Source of the DNA: Candidatus Vesicomyosocius sp. SY067_SCS001 | Lineage (GTDB): Bacteria > Pseudomonadota > Gammaproteobacteria > PS1 > Pseudothioglobaceae | Assembly: GCF_014706615.1 (NCBI RefSeq) | Contig: NZ_CP054877.1 | Location: forward strand, 248,001 to 312,000 | Direction of reading: 5' to 3' | DNA length: 64,000 nt | Part shown: one piece after another, positions 9,249 through 17,296 of the stretch | Layout: each line of letters starts with the position of its first letter | How positions within the stretch are numbered: position 1 is the stretch's first letter | Notes under the pieces: model-generated | Told to the model about the DNA's origin: nothing | Databases searched by the model: none | What the model saw: the letters and a program-made list of their open reading frames with translations, nothing else | Translations under genes and position numbers: made by a program

Positions 9249-10649
9249 ATGAATTATCTACCTATTTTTATTGATATTAAACAAAAGCCTTGTTTAGTTG
9301 TTGGTGGGGGGTCTATTGCTTATCGTAAAATTAATCTTTTGTTAAAAGCTTATGGTCAGGTAACTTGTATTGCAAAAAGTAGTTGTAAAAATGTAGCTAA
9401 ATTAGTTAATGACGAAAAAATCATTTACATTGAAAGAAGTTTTGAGCCGTCTGACGTTAATGGACAAGTTTTGATTATCTCAGCTACAAATAACACTACT
9501 CTTAATAAGAAAGTATCTGAGCTGGCTAGTCAAAATAATATTCCTGTAAATGTAATTGATTCCCCGGATTTATGCAGGTTTATTATGCCTTCAATTGTGG
9601 ATAGATCTCCTATTTTGATTGCCATTTCATCAGCAGGAAAAGCGCCAGTATTAGCACGTATAATTCGCGCAAAGTTAGAAAGTACACTGCCACATGCATA
9701 TGGTAAATTAGCAGAATTAGCGGGTAATTTTAGAGACCAAGTGAAGGAAAAGTTTAGCAAAATTGAAGATAAAAGATACTTTTGGGAAAAAGTCTTTTCT
9801 GGTATTATTGCTGAGAAGGTGTTTTCAGGAAAAATTCAGGAAGCCAAAGCAGATTTGCAAGCACAACTTAATAATACTGTTGAATCTCAAGTAGGTGCAG
9901 TTTATTTAGTAGGCGGTGGTCCTGGTGATCCTGATTTATTAACTTTTAGGGCTTTACGCCTTATGCAACAGGCAGATGTAGTTTTATATGACCGATTAGT
10001 TTCAGATAGAGTAATGGAGCTAGTTAGACGTGATGCACAGCTGATTTATGTTGGTAAAGAATGCGATAATCATGCCGTTCCACAAGGCGATATTAATCAA
10101 TTGTTAGTAGATTTAGCTAAAGAAGGTAGGAGAGTCTGTCGTCTTAAAGGAGGAGATCCTTTTATCTTTGGTCGGGGCGGTGAAGAGATTGAAACGTTGG
10201 CTGAAAATGGTATACCATTTCAAGTAGTACCTGGTATTACAGCAGCTTCTGGTTGTTCCACTTATTCAGGTATTCCATTAACACATAGAGATTATTCACA
10301 ATCTTGCCGTTTTGTGACAGGACATTTAAAAGATGGTAGTATGAATTTGCCTTGGCATGAGTTAGCGATTGAACAACAAACCATTGTATTTTATATGGCG
10401 CTTAATAGCGTAGAGTATTTATCAGAGCAGTTGATCATACATAATATGCGTCCAGATATGCCAGTAGCATTGATTGAAAAAGGGACTACACCTGAGCAAA
10501 AGGTTTACACAACAACTTTGAAAGAATTGCCAAATTTAGTAGAAAATAAAACCATACATGCTCCTACCTTAATTATTATTGGAGAGGTAGTGAAATTAAG
10601 AGAAAAATTAAACTGGTTTGACGCTAAACCTATATCATCTAAAAAATAA
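9249..10649 (+). CDS. cysG: siroheme synthase (precorrin-2 dehydrogenase/ferrochelatase and uroporphyrinogen-III methyltransferase)
   Basis: 466 residues, the full fused form. The N-terminal CysGB half (about 1-205) has the NAD-binding CLVVGGGSIAYRKINLL near 15-31 and the dimerisation region. The C-terminal SUMT half (about 216-460) has VYLVGGGPGDPDLLT, VVLYDRLVS, GKECDNHAVPQ, RLKGGDPFIFGRGGEE and VPGITAASGCSTYSGIPLTHR. Product siroheme serves sulfite and nitrite reductases, including dissimilatory sulfite reductase in sulfur oxidisers. Alone on its strand. A 23-base tandem duplication starts across its stop codon (10641-10685). Confidence 0.97.
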   Translation: MNYLPIFIDIKQKPCLVVGGGSIAYRKINLLLKAYGQVTCIAKSSCKNVAKLVNDEKIIYIERSFEPSDVNGQVLIISATNNTTLNKKVSELASQNNIPVNVIDSPDLCRFIMPSIVDRSPILIAISSAGKAPVLARIIRAKLESTLPHAYGKLAELAGNFRDQVKEKFSKIEDKRYFWEKVFSGIIAEKVFSGKIQEAKADLQAQLNNTVESQVGAVYLVGGGPGDPDLLTFRALRLMQQADVVLYDRLVSDRVMELVRRDAQLIYVGKECDNHAVPQGDINQLLVDLAKEGRRVCRLKGGDPFIFGRGGEEIETLAENGIPFQVVPGITAASGCSTYSGIPLTHRDYSQSCRFVTGHLKDGSMNLPWHELAIEQQTIVFYMALNSVEYLSEQLIIHNMRPDMPVALIEKGTTPEQKVYTTTLKELPNLVENKTIHAPTLIIIGEVVKLREKLNWFDAKPISSKK

Positions 10650-10685
10650 CAAAAATTGTAAATAAAAAATAACAAAAATTGTAAA
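10641..10685 (+). repeat. tandem 22-base direct repeat over the cysG stop codon
   Basis: Two identical copies of an A-rich 22-mer containing AACAAAAATTGTAAA, at 10641-10662 and 10664-10685 (period 23). The first copy includes the cysG TAA, so the duplication leaves the protein unchanged. Replication slippage is the likely origin. Confidence 0.8.
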
Positions 10686-10709
10686 CCTTTTCGTCTAGAC
10701 GAAAAGGTT
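10684..10709. terminator. 26-base perfect palindrome, bidirectional terminator
   Basis: AACCTTTTCGTCT is followed directly by its reverse complement. It separates cysG (+) from the small membrane-protein gene (-), overlaps the latter's stop codon at 10708-10710, and ends in a T-rich arm on both strands. Confidence 0.7.
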
Positions 10710-10911
10710 ATTTAGCACCAAGTTTTTTTGCAATGATTGCCGCTGGACAAAACCCTGTGAATGCTGATTGTAACAGATTAAAACCAACAAATACAGTTAA
10801 CCATAACCAGTTGGAATTATAAGCAAATGGGCTAATTTCTTGCGCACCTAGTAGTAATGAGATAATAATAACGACACCAGCTATTGCTGATACAATATTA
10901 TTGATTGTCAT
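10708..10911 (-). CDS. small inner-membrane protein, DUF2892/YgaP-type
   Basis: 67 residues with two hydrophobic segments (about 6-24 and 34-53), and the motif VGFNLLQSAFTGFCPAAIIAKKLG at the C-terminus. That motif resembles the membrane part of YgaP and the DUF2892 family. In YgaP this part follows a rhodanese domain; here it stands alone. Function is unknown, with a possible link to sulfur handling known only from the fusion. Terminated by the palindrome at 10684-10709. Confidence 0.75.
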   Translation of the reverse strand: MTINNIVSAIAGVVIIISLLLGAQEISPFAYNSNWLWLTVFVGFNLLQSAFTGFCPAAIIAKKLGAK

Positions 10912-11006
10912 ACATCTTTCTCCATAATGGTTTATATTCTATTATTATAACATTAATTATAGGTATAATTTCGAACCTTTAAACACTCTTAGTGTTAGAT
11001 TTAAAT

Positions 11007-11091
11007 GCGGGAGTGGTGGAATTGGTAGACACGCTGGATTTAGGTTCCAGTGTTGAAAGACATGAGAGTTCGAGTCTCTCCTTCCGTACCA
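11007..11091 (+). tRNA. tRNA-Leu (anticodon UAG)
   Basis: Acceptor arms 11007-11013 and 11081-11087 pair (with two G-U pairs), with encoded CCA at 11089-11091. The anticodon stem is CTGGA/TCCAG around loop TTTAGGT, giving TAG, which reads CTA codons. A long variable arm and TTCGAGTC in the T arm fit the leucine class. Confidence 0.95.
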
Positions 11092-11113
11092 ATATTGGGT
11101 TATTAATTTGAGC

Positions 11114-11917
11114 ATGACAATTATTATTCAACATAGTTTAGATGAAAATATTGCTAAGAAAATTTCAAGCAAATTTCAAGTTTTTAATACTCATATCCGT
11201 CATAAAATAGTATCAGCTAATCTTGATGATTTAAGACAACAATATCAAATTGATTTTAACTATTTGCCTAAGCTTGACCTTTCTAGTATTAAATTGTTTG
11301 TTAGCGACATGGATTCCACCCTGATTAATATTGAATGTATTGATGAAATTGCTGATTTTGCTAATATTAAGCAAGAGGTAAGCGTTATTACTGAACTTAC
11401 TATGCAAGGTAAATTGGATTTTAGTAGTTCTTTATTTAAGCGTGTTTCCTTGTTAAAAGGAGTTAGTGTTGATGTGTTAGACAAGGTGTATACTCAGCGT
11501 TTATCAGTCAGTTTTGGGGGTAGATCGCTTATCTCGTTTTTTAAAACTAAATTTATTAAAACCGCTATTGTATCAGGTGGTTTTACTTATTTTACTAATC
11601 GTTTGGTTAAAGATTTAGCTTTAGATTATGCATGTGCTAATGTGTTATCAATTAAAAATAATCAATTAACTGGTGTTACAGAGGGTTTGATAATTAATGC
11701 ACAAGCTAAGTCAAATTTTGTTAAAGCATTGTGCGATAAACAAGGTTGGTCATATAGTCAGGTTATTGTGGTGGGTGATGGTGTTAACGATTTAGACATG
11801 ATGAATATTGCTGGTTTAAGTGTTGCTTATCATGCCAAGCCTAGTATCATAAAACATGTTGATATTATCATTAACTTTGGCGGTTTAGATAAAATAATAG
11901 ATTTATTCAATCAATAA
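11114..11917 (+). CDS. serB: phosphoserine phosphatase
   Basis: Last step of serine synthesis, HAD superfamily, about 267 residues from the ATG at 11114; a TTG at 11108 in the same frame is the alternative start. The catalytic motif FVSDMDSTLINIECIDEI lies near 62-79. Motif II is TAIVSGGFTYF (about 150-160), and motif III includes VVGDGVNDLDMM (about 219-230). The N-terminal part, equivalent to the regulatory segment of the E. coli enzyme (about 320 residues), is shortened. Lies 22 bases after tRNA-Leu and 6 bases before ccmF. Confidence 0.94.
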   Translation: MTIIIQHSLDENIAKKISSKFQVFNTHIRHKIVSANLDDLRQQYQIDFNYLPKLDLSSIKLFVSDMDSTLINIECIDEIADFANIKQEVSVITELTMQGKLDFSSSLFKRVSLLKGVSVDVLDKVYTQRLSVSFGGRSLISFFKTKFIKTAIVSGGFTYFTNRLVKDLALDYACANVLSIKNNQLTGVTEGLIINAQAKSNFVKALCDKQGWSYSQVIVVGDGVNDLDMMNIAGLSVAYHAKPSIIKHVDIIINFGGLDKIIDLFNQ

Positions 11918-11923
11918 TCTCTT

Positions 11924-13831
11924 ATGTTAATTGAAATTGGACATTTTGCATTGGTACTTGCATTGGTGTTTGCAATGCTACAAGTGGTTTTACCAACTAT
12001 AGGTATGATTAAGTGCGATGTTATACTTTCTGGCTTATCTAGACCTTTGTTATGGATGCAATTCTTTTGGATCCTGATTGCTTTTGTTATTCTCGTTAAC
12101 GCTTTTGTTGTAGATGATTTCTCTGTTAGATACGTGGCAAGTAATTCAAATACTCAATTGCCTAATATTTTTAAAATGTCAGCTATTTGGGGTGCGCATG
12201 AGGGATCTTTGTTATTATGGGCTTTAATTTTAGCTGCTTGGAGTGTAGCAGTATCTGTATTTTCTAGACGTTTACCTGTTGAAGTATTAAACCATATTTT
12301 AATTATTCTTGGTTTAATTAGTATTGGGTTTTTGTTGTTTTTGTTATTAACTTCTAATCCTTTTGAGCGTTTAGATATTGTACCATTACAAGGGCGAGAA
12401 CTTAACCCTTTGCTACAAGATTTTGGTTTAATTATTCATCCACCTATGTTGTATATGGGTTATGTGGGAATGGCTATACCCTTTGCTTTTGTTGTATCAT
12501 CACTGATTCGTGGACAGTTAGATTCTACTTGGCTTAGGTGGTCACGTCCTTGGACGTTAATAGCATGGGCATTCTTAACGCTTGGCATCACGCTTGGCTC
12601 TTGGTGGGCGTATTATGAACTTGGTTGGGGTGGTTGGTGGTTCTGGGATCCAGTAGAAAATGCTTCATTTATGCCATGGTTAGTGGCAACAGCATTGGTG
12701 CATTCTTTAAGTGTGAGTGAAAAGCGTAGTGCATTCAAACACTGGACTGTTCTATTGGCTATTTCTAGTTTTTCGTTAAGTTTATTAGGTACTTTTTTAG
12801 TCAGATCTGGTATCCTTACTTCAGTGCATTCATTTGCTACTGACCCTGATAGGGGTTTGTTTGTTTTGATATTTTTAGTGATTGTGATTGGTGGTTCGTT
12901 GGCATTATATGCTTGGCGTGCTACTTTACTAATGCAAAGTAGTAATACTTTTTCTCTTTTATCAAGAGAAAGCGGTTTACTAGTTAACAATATATTATTA
13001 GTAGCGTCAATGCTAAGTGTTTTTTTAGGCACATTCTATCCACTACTATTAGACGCATTAGGTTTAGGTAAAATTTCAGTAGGCGCACCTTATTTTGACT
13101 CAGTGTTTGTGCCTATTATGATTTTGGCAGTATTGCTTATGGCTATTATCCCCTTTTTACGTTGGAAGGCAGATATTACACAAAGGGTGATTGGCTTACT
13201 AAAGTGGGTTTGGATAGGTGTAGGTTTTTTGTTTGTGATTAGTGTATTTTTAATCGATAATATTTTAGTTCTACTAGCCGTTTTCTTGTTTATTTGGATA
13301 GTCTCACATTCATTAGTACTTTTGTTTCAAAGATTAGGCCAAAAAGGTAGTATAAATCTTGCTTTTATTGGCATGATCTTTGCTCATATTGGTATTGCCG
13401 TATTCTTACTTGGTGCTACGGTTACAACCCAATATGGCGTTGAAAAAGATATACAAATGGAAATTGACAAACCAATAACTATGAAAGGTTATGATTTCAT
13501 TTTTAAGGGTGTGACACGTTTATTTGGCCAAAATTATCAAGGAAATAAAGGTCATGTAGAAGTTTATTTTGAGGATGAAAAAATAGCAGATTTAAGACCT
13601 GAAAAACGCCAATATACTACAGGTATGCCAATGACTGAAGCGAGTATTGATTCATCATTATATCGTGATATTTATGTTGCATTGGGTGAATCCTTAGAAG
13701 ATGACTCATGGAGTTTAAGAATTTATTATAAGCCTTTTGTACGCTGGATTTGGTTGGGAGGATTATTGATTTCATTAGGTGCATTACTAAGTGCATTTGA
13801 TAGAAGATATCGATTGAGAATAAAAGAATGA
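11924..13831 (+). CDS. ccmF: cytochrome c heme lyase subunit CcmF
   Basis: Polytopic inner-membrane protein, 635 residues (usual about 640-660), part of the System I machine that attaches heme to apocytochrome c in the periplasm. The tryptophan-rich WWD signature GWGGWWFWDPVENASFMPWL is intact near residues 234-253, together with SAIWGAHEGSLLLWA and HPPMLYMGYVG, which hold conserved histidines. The ATGA overlap with ccmI (13828-13831) shows translational coupling. The usual ccmG and ccmH between ccmF and ccmI are missing here. Confidence 0.96.
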   Translation: MLIEIGHFALVLALVFAMLQVVLPTIGMIKCDVILSGLSRPLLWMQFFWILIAFVILVNAFVVDDFSVRYVASNSNTQLPNIFKMSAIWGAHEGSLLLWALILAAWSVAVSVFSRRLPVEVLNHILIILGLISIGFLLFLLLTSNPFERLDIVPLQGRELNPLLQDFGLIIHPPMLYMGYVGMAIPFAFVVSSLIRGQLDSTWLRWSRPWTLIAWAFLTLGITLGSWWAYYELGWGGWWFWDPVENASFMPWLVATALVHSLSVSEKRSAFKHWTVLLAISSFSLSLLGTFLVRSGILTSVHSFATDPDRGLFVLIFLVIVIGGSLALYAWRATLLMQSSNTFSLLSRESGLLVNNILLVASMLSVFLGTFYPLLLDALGLGKISVGAPYFDSVFVPIMILAVLLMAIIPFLRWKADITQRVIGLLKWVWIGVGFLFVISVFLIDNILVLLAVFLFIWIVSHSLVLLFQRLGQKGSINLAFIGMIFAHIGIAVFLLGATVTTQYGVEKDIQMEIDKPITMKGYDFIFKGVTRLFGQNYQGNKGHVEVYFEDEKIADLRPEKRQYTTGMPMTEASIDSSLYRDIYVALGESLEDDSWSLRIYYKPFVRWIWLGGLLISLGALLSAFDRRYRLRIKE

Positions 13832-15000
13832 GTTTATATTTATGGTTTGCTTTAATGTTGATTGCTTCTTTTATTTGGATAATATGGTTTTTGTATCGAC
13901 CGATTAAATCTAATAAATTTAATCTAGAAAGTTCTAATATTTCTTTAGGCAAACAAAAATTATTAGAACTTGAGCAAGATTTACATCAAAATTTGATTGA
14001 TAAAAAGCAATTCAATCAGGCTAAAGAAGAGATTTCAATAACATTAGCTATTGAACTAAAACAAGCGAATAGTATTCAAAATAATATTAGTAATAACATA
14101 TTAATATTAATATTAATATTAATATTAATATTGTTACCTGTTATGTCCATTGGTTTTTATCAATATCTGACTTCAAAAAATAACATAAACCAATTATTTC
14201 AAAATACAGAAAAATCATTAAATTTAGAACAAAGTGTTAACAAAATTGTACAGTATTTGCAAACTAATAGAGATAATGCTGAGGCTTGGAGAATGCTTGG
14301 ATTGACCTATTTTGAATTAGGAGATTTAGACTTATCAATCAATGCTTATGAGAAATCTTTTCAAATTAATCCTAAAGATCCAAGATTATTAGTTGAATAT
14401 GCATCTATAATGATTAGTGCTAATGATAATCAATTTTCAGATAAGTCTATTAAGTTAATCAAACAAGCTTTGGAGATTGACCCAAATTCATCAGATTCAC
14501 TATATTTAGCTGGTATGTTTGCCGCAAGGCAAGAAGATTTAGATTTAGCTAAAGGACTATGGCAACGTGCACTTAATGTTTTACCAAAAGATAGTATTAA
14601 TAGAGTAGCTTTAGATAATATTTTAGCTGAGTTAAAAGTACTTGAATCAAGTAAGGATATGTCTAAACATTTTATTAGTGTACGTGTTGATGTGTCTGAT
14701 GAAATACTAAAGTTTAGATCTAGTGAAGATTTTATAATGATTTATGTTAAAGCAGCTAAGGGTAGATCTATACCAATTGCGATTAAAAAAATAAAGTTAA
14801 AAGTTTTTACAGGAGAAGTAGTTTTAACTGACCAAGATTCCGTCATACAAGGTAATCAACTATCAACTCATAATCAAGTAATTGTGGTAGTACGTATTAG
14901 TACAACTGGTTCTGCTATACGCAGTATAGATGATATACAAGTGCTAAGTAAAGTTATTAATGTGGCTGATGATCCATTTGTTCATTTGAATATGAAATAA
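13828..15000 (+). CDS. ccmI: cytochrome c biogenesis protein CcmI (TPR protein)
   Basis: 390 residues. Two transmembrane segments bracket a cytoplasmic loop: residues 1-22 and about 91-110, the latter made largely of an alternating Ile-Leu run coded by a hexamer repeat. After it come tetratricopeptide repeats (DNAEAWRMLGLTYFELGDLDLSINAYEKSFQINP near 147-180, then another near 210-250) and a C-terminal beta-rich domain of the kind that chaperones apocytochrome c. Its partner CcmH is not encoded nearby. Ends 4 bases before dapE. Confidence 0.88.
   Translation: MSLYLWFALMLIASFIWIIWFLYRPIKSNKFNLESSNISLGKQKLLELEQDLHQNLIDKKQFNQAKEEISITLAIELKQANSIQNNISNNILILILILILILLPVMSIGFYQYLTSKNNINQLFQNTEKSLNLEQSVNKIVQYLQTNRDNAEAWRMLGLTYFELGDLDLSINAYEKSFQINPKDPRLLVEYASIMISANDNQFSDKSIKLIKQALEIDPNSSDSLYLAGMFAARQEDLDLAKGLWQRALNVLPKDSINRVALDNILAELKVLESSKDMSKHFISVRVDVSDEILKFRSSEDFIMIYVKAAKGRSIPIAIKKIKLKVFTGEVVLTDQDSVIQGNQLSTHNQVIVVVRISTTGSAIRSIDDIQVLSKVINVADDPFVHLNMK
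14098..14132 (+). repeat. ATATTA hexanucleotide microsatellite inside ccmI
   Basis: Five full ATATTA units plus ATATT. In frame it reads ATA TTA, so it codes Ile-Leu pairs making the core of the second membrane helix. Copy-number change would lengthen or shorten the helix by two residues without shifting the frame. Confidence 0.9.
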
Positions 15001-15004
15001 TCTG

Positions 15005-16135
15005 ATGAGTAAAACCTTAACATTAGCAAAAAAGCTAGTTAGTATAGATTCTATTACTCCGCAAGATAAAGGTTGTCAGTCCATTATGATCAGTCATTTA
15101 AATGATCTTAATTTTGAGATTACCGATTTAAAATTTGGAGAGGTTGATAATTTTTGGGCAATTCGTGGTCAACAATCTCCTGTGTTTGTATTTGCAGGGC
15201 ATACTGATGTTGTGCCTGTAGGTAATGAATCAGAATGGCACATTCCACCTTTTTCTGCTAAAGTTAAAAATGGTATGTTGTATGGTCGTGGAACAGCCGA
15301 TATGAAAGGCTCTTTGGCAGCCATGCTCAGTGCAACTGATAGATTTGTTAAAGATCATTCTAATCATAAAGGTTCAATTGGTTATTTAATCACTTCTGAT
15401 GAAGAAGGTCCTGCTATTAATGGCACTGTTAAAGTTGCTCAATATTTAAAAAAAATAAATCAAACAGTTGATTATTGTTTAGTGGGTGAGCCATCATCCA
15501 CTCATGAGTTAGGAGATTTTATTAAAAATGGCCGTCGTGGTTCTTTAAATGGTTCTTTTAAAATTATTGGGAAACAAGGGCATATTGCCTATCCGCATTT
15601 GGCAAATAATCCTATTCATTTAGTCATACCAGCGTTAAATGATTTGTGCAATGAAGTTTGGGATGAAGGTAATGAGTATTTTCCAGCTACTAGTTTTCAA
15701 ATTTCTAATATCCACTCAGGAACAGGAGTAACCAATGTTATTTCAAGTGAAAGCAATATTGTTTTTAATTTTCGTTATTCCACACAATGTACTCAAGAGC
15801 AATTACAAAGTCGAGTTTGTGAAATTCTAGATAAACGTAATTTTGAATATCAAATCACTTGGGAACATTCTGGTTATCCATTTTTAACTCCCAAGGGTAA
15901 ATTGGTTAATGCTTGTGTTAATGCCATTAAAACGGTAAAAAATATAAATACTAAATTGTCTACTTCTGGCGGTACTTCAGATGGACGTTTTATTGCCCCA
16001 ATTTTAAAGACTAGAGTTATAGAATTAGGTCCTTTAAATGCAACTATTCATCAAGTTAATGAGTGCGTATCCATCCAAGATTTAGAAGATTTAAGTGATA
16101 TTTATTATCATATTCTAAAAAATATACTTACCTAG
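15005..16135 (+). CDS. dapE: succinyl-diaminopimelate desuccinylase
   Basis: Di-zinc peptidase of the M20 family, 376 residues. It cleaves N-succinyl-LL-DAP in lysine and peptidoglycan precursor synthesis. Metal ligands are visible: GHTDVVPVG (His66, Asp68), RGTADMKGSLAAM (Asp about 99), TSDEEGPAINGT (Glu-Glu about 133), EPSS (Glu about 160), and the late His in ATIHQVNE. Dimerisation domain in the middle. Tightly packed between ccmI and trmD. dapA lies 2.5 kb downstream. Confidence 0.96.
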   Translation: MSKTLTLAKKLVSIDSITPQDKGCQSIMISHLNDLNFEITDLKFGEVDNFWAIRGQQSPVFVFAGHTDVVPVGNESEWHIPPFSAKVKNGMLYGRGTADMKGSLAAMLSATDRFVKDHSNHKGSIGYLITSDEEGPAINGTVKVAQYLKKINQTVDYCLVGEPSSTHELGDFIKNGRRGSLNGSFKIIGKQGHIAYPHLANNPIHLVIPALNDLCNEVWDEGNEYFPATSFQISNIHSGTGVTNVISSESNIVFNFRYSTQCTQEQLQSRVCEILDKRNFEYQITWEHSGYPFLTPKGKLVNACVNAIKTVKNINTKLSTSGGTSDGRFIAPILKTRVIELGPLNATIHQVNECVSIQDLEDLSDIYYHILKNILT

Positions 16136-16138
16136 TTC

Positions 16139-16813
16139 ATGCGTTTTGATGTTATTACTTTATTTCCTAATATGTTTAATATCATTAAGAATGAAGGCGT
16201 TATCGCTAGAGCTATCAAAAAATCACAACTCTCAGTTCATATTTGGCAACTTAGAGATTTTAGCAATAACAAATATAAAAATATTGACGATAAACCTTAT
16301 GGTGGTGGTGGAGGTATGGTAATGAAAGTCAAACCTATTCGTGACTGTATTCACAAAATCAAACAATCAAGTCCAAAAACTAAGATCATTTATCTATCAC
16401 CACAGGGTCAGCCACTTAAGCATAAATTAACTAAAGAATTGTCCATGTTTGATGCAATTACTTTGTTATGTGGACGTTATGAAGGTGTGGATGAACGCAT
16501 TATTAATCACGATATTGATATGGAAATATCTATTGGTGATTATATTATTAGCGGTGGCGAATTAGCAGCTATGGTTCTTATTGATACGGTTAGTCGGCAA
16601 ATTCCAAATGTACTTGGTAATATTGACTCATTAAATGATTCCTTTACAAATAACTTGTTAGATTACCCAAATTATACGCGCCCTAAAATTATTGACAACC
16701 AAAAAGTTCCTGAAGTATTATTAAGTGGACATCAAGCTAATATTAATACTTGGAGAATAGAGCAATCCATTAAAACAACCAAAAGAAAACGTAAGGACCT
16801 TTTAAAAAATTAG
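16139..16813 (+). CDS. trmD: tRNA (guanine37-N1)-methyltransferase
   Basis: SPOUT methyltransferase, 224 residues (E. coli about 255, so slightly short at the C-terminus). Methylates G37 of tRNAs reading CNN codons. DVITLFPNMF at the start, KPYGGGGGMVMK near 53-64, LCGRYEGVDERI near 110-121, and SIGDYIISGGELAAM (about 131-145), which forms the deep trefoil-knot SAM site. Starts 3 bases after dapE. In most proteobacteria it sits in rpsP-rimM-trmD-rplS; that operon has been broken here. Confidence 0.95.
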   Translation: MRFDVITLFPNMFNIIKNEGVIARAIKKSQLSVHIWQLRDFSNNKYKNIDDKPYGGGGGMVMKVKPIRDCIHKIKQSSPKTKIIYLSPQGQPLKHKLTKELSMFDAITLLCGRYEGVDERIINHDIDMEISIGDYIISGGELAAMVLIDTVSRQIPNVLGNIDSLNDSFTNNLLDYPNYTRPKIIDNQKVPEVLLSGHQANINTWRIEQSIKTTKRKRKDLLKN

Positions 16814-16947
16814 TTTTATTTTGTTAGAAACAATAGTATGGTTATAGAATTAAGTTATTAGATACTATAGATTGTTGTTTATTTGGTAAATAATTTTTAT
16901 AATCAGACGATATAATGCAATTTAATTACGATAAAAAGGAGAGAAAT

Positions 16948-17286
16948 ATGAAGTTTGTGACAGCAATTCTAAGACCGCATAAGTTAGACAGCGTTAGAGA
17001 GGCGTTATCTGAAGTTGGTGTATCTGGAGTAACAGTGACTGAAGTGAAAGGTTTTGGTCGTCAAAAAGGACATACTGAATTATATCGAGGAACAGAGTAT
17101 CAAATTGATTTTTTGCCTAAAATTAAATTAGAAATTGCAATTGAGGCGAAAAAACTTGATGAAGTGATTGAAATGATTAGTAGTGTGACTAATTCTGGTA
17201 AGGTAGGCGATGGAAAAATTTTTGTTTCTAATTTAGATAAAGTGGTTCGTATTCGTACGGGCGAGACAGATAAAAACGCACTTTAA
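16948..17286 (+). CDS. glnK: nitrogen regulatory protein P-II (GlnK-type)
   Basis: 112 residues from the ATG at 16948, chosen because AAAGGAGAG lies directly before it; an upstream ATG at 16915 would add 11 unlikely residues. Trimeric sensor of 2-oxoglutarate and ATP/ADP. The T-loop [16 protein letters not shown] carries the uridylylation Tyr51. VGDGKIFV and RIRTGE are the C-terminal family marks. It lies 10 bases before amtB, the standard glnK-amtB pair, so it should plug AmtB when nitrogen is plentiful. A paralogue lies at 22895. Confidence 0.95.
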   Translation: MKFVTAILRPHKLDSVREALSEVGVSGVTVTEVKGFGRQKGHTELYRGTEYQIDFLPKIKLEIAIEAKKLDEVIEMISSVTNSGKVGDGKIFVSNLDKVVRIRTGETDKNAL

Positions 17287-17296
17287 GAGGTTAGTA

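Noticed and set aside
12613-13032. 139-codon minus-strand frame inside ccmF
   Set aside because: It lies antisense to the conserved WWD and neighbouring segments of CcmF; a shadow frame.
13617-13952. 111-codon minus-strand frame across the ccmF-ccmI junction
   Set aside because: Antisense to both genes, no family resemblance.
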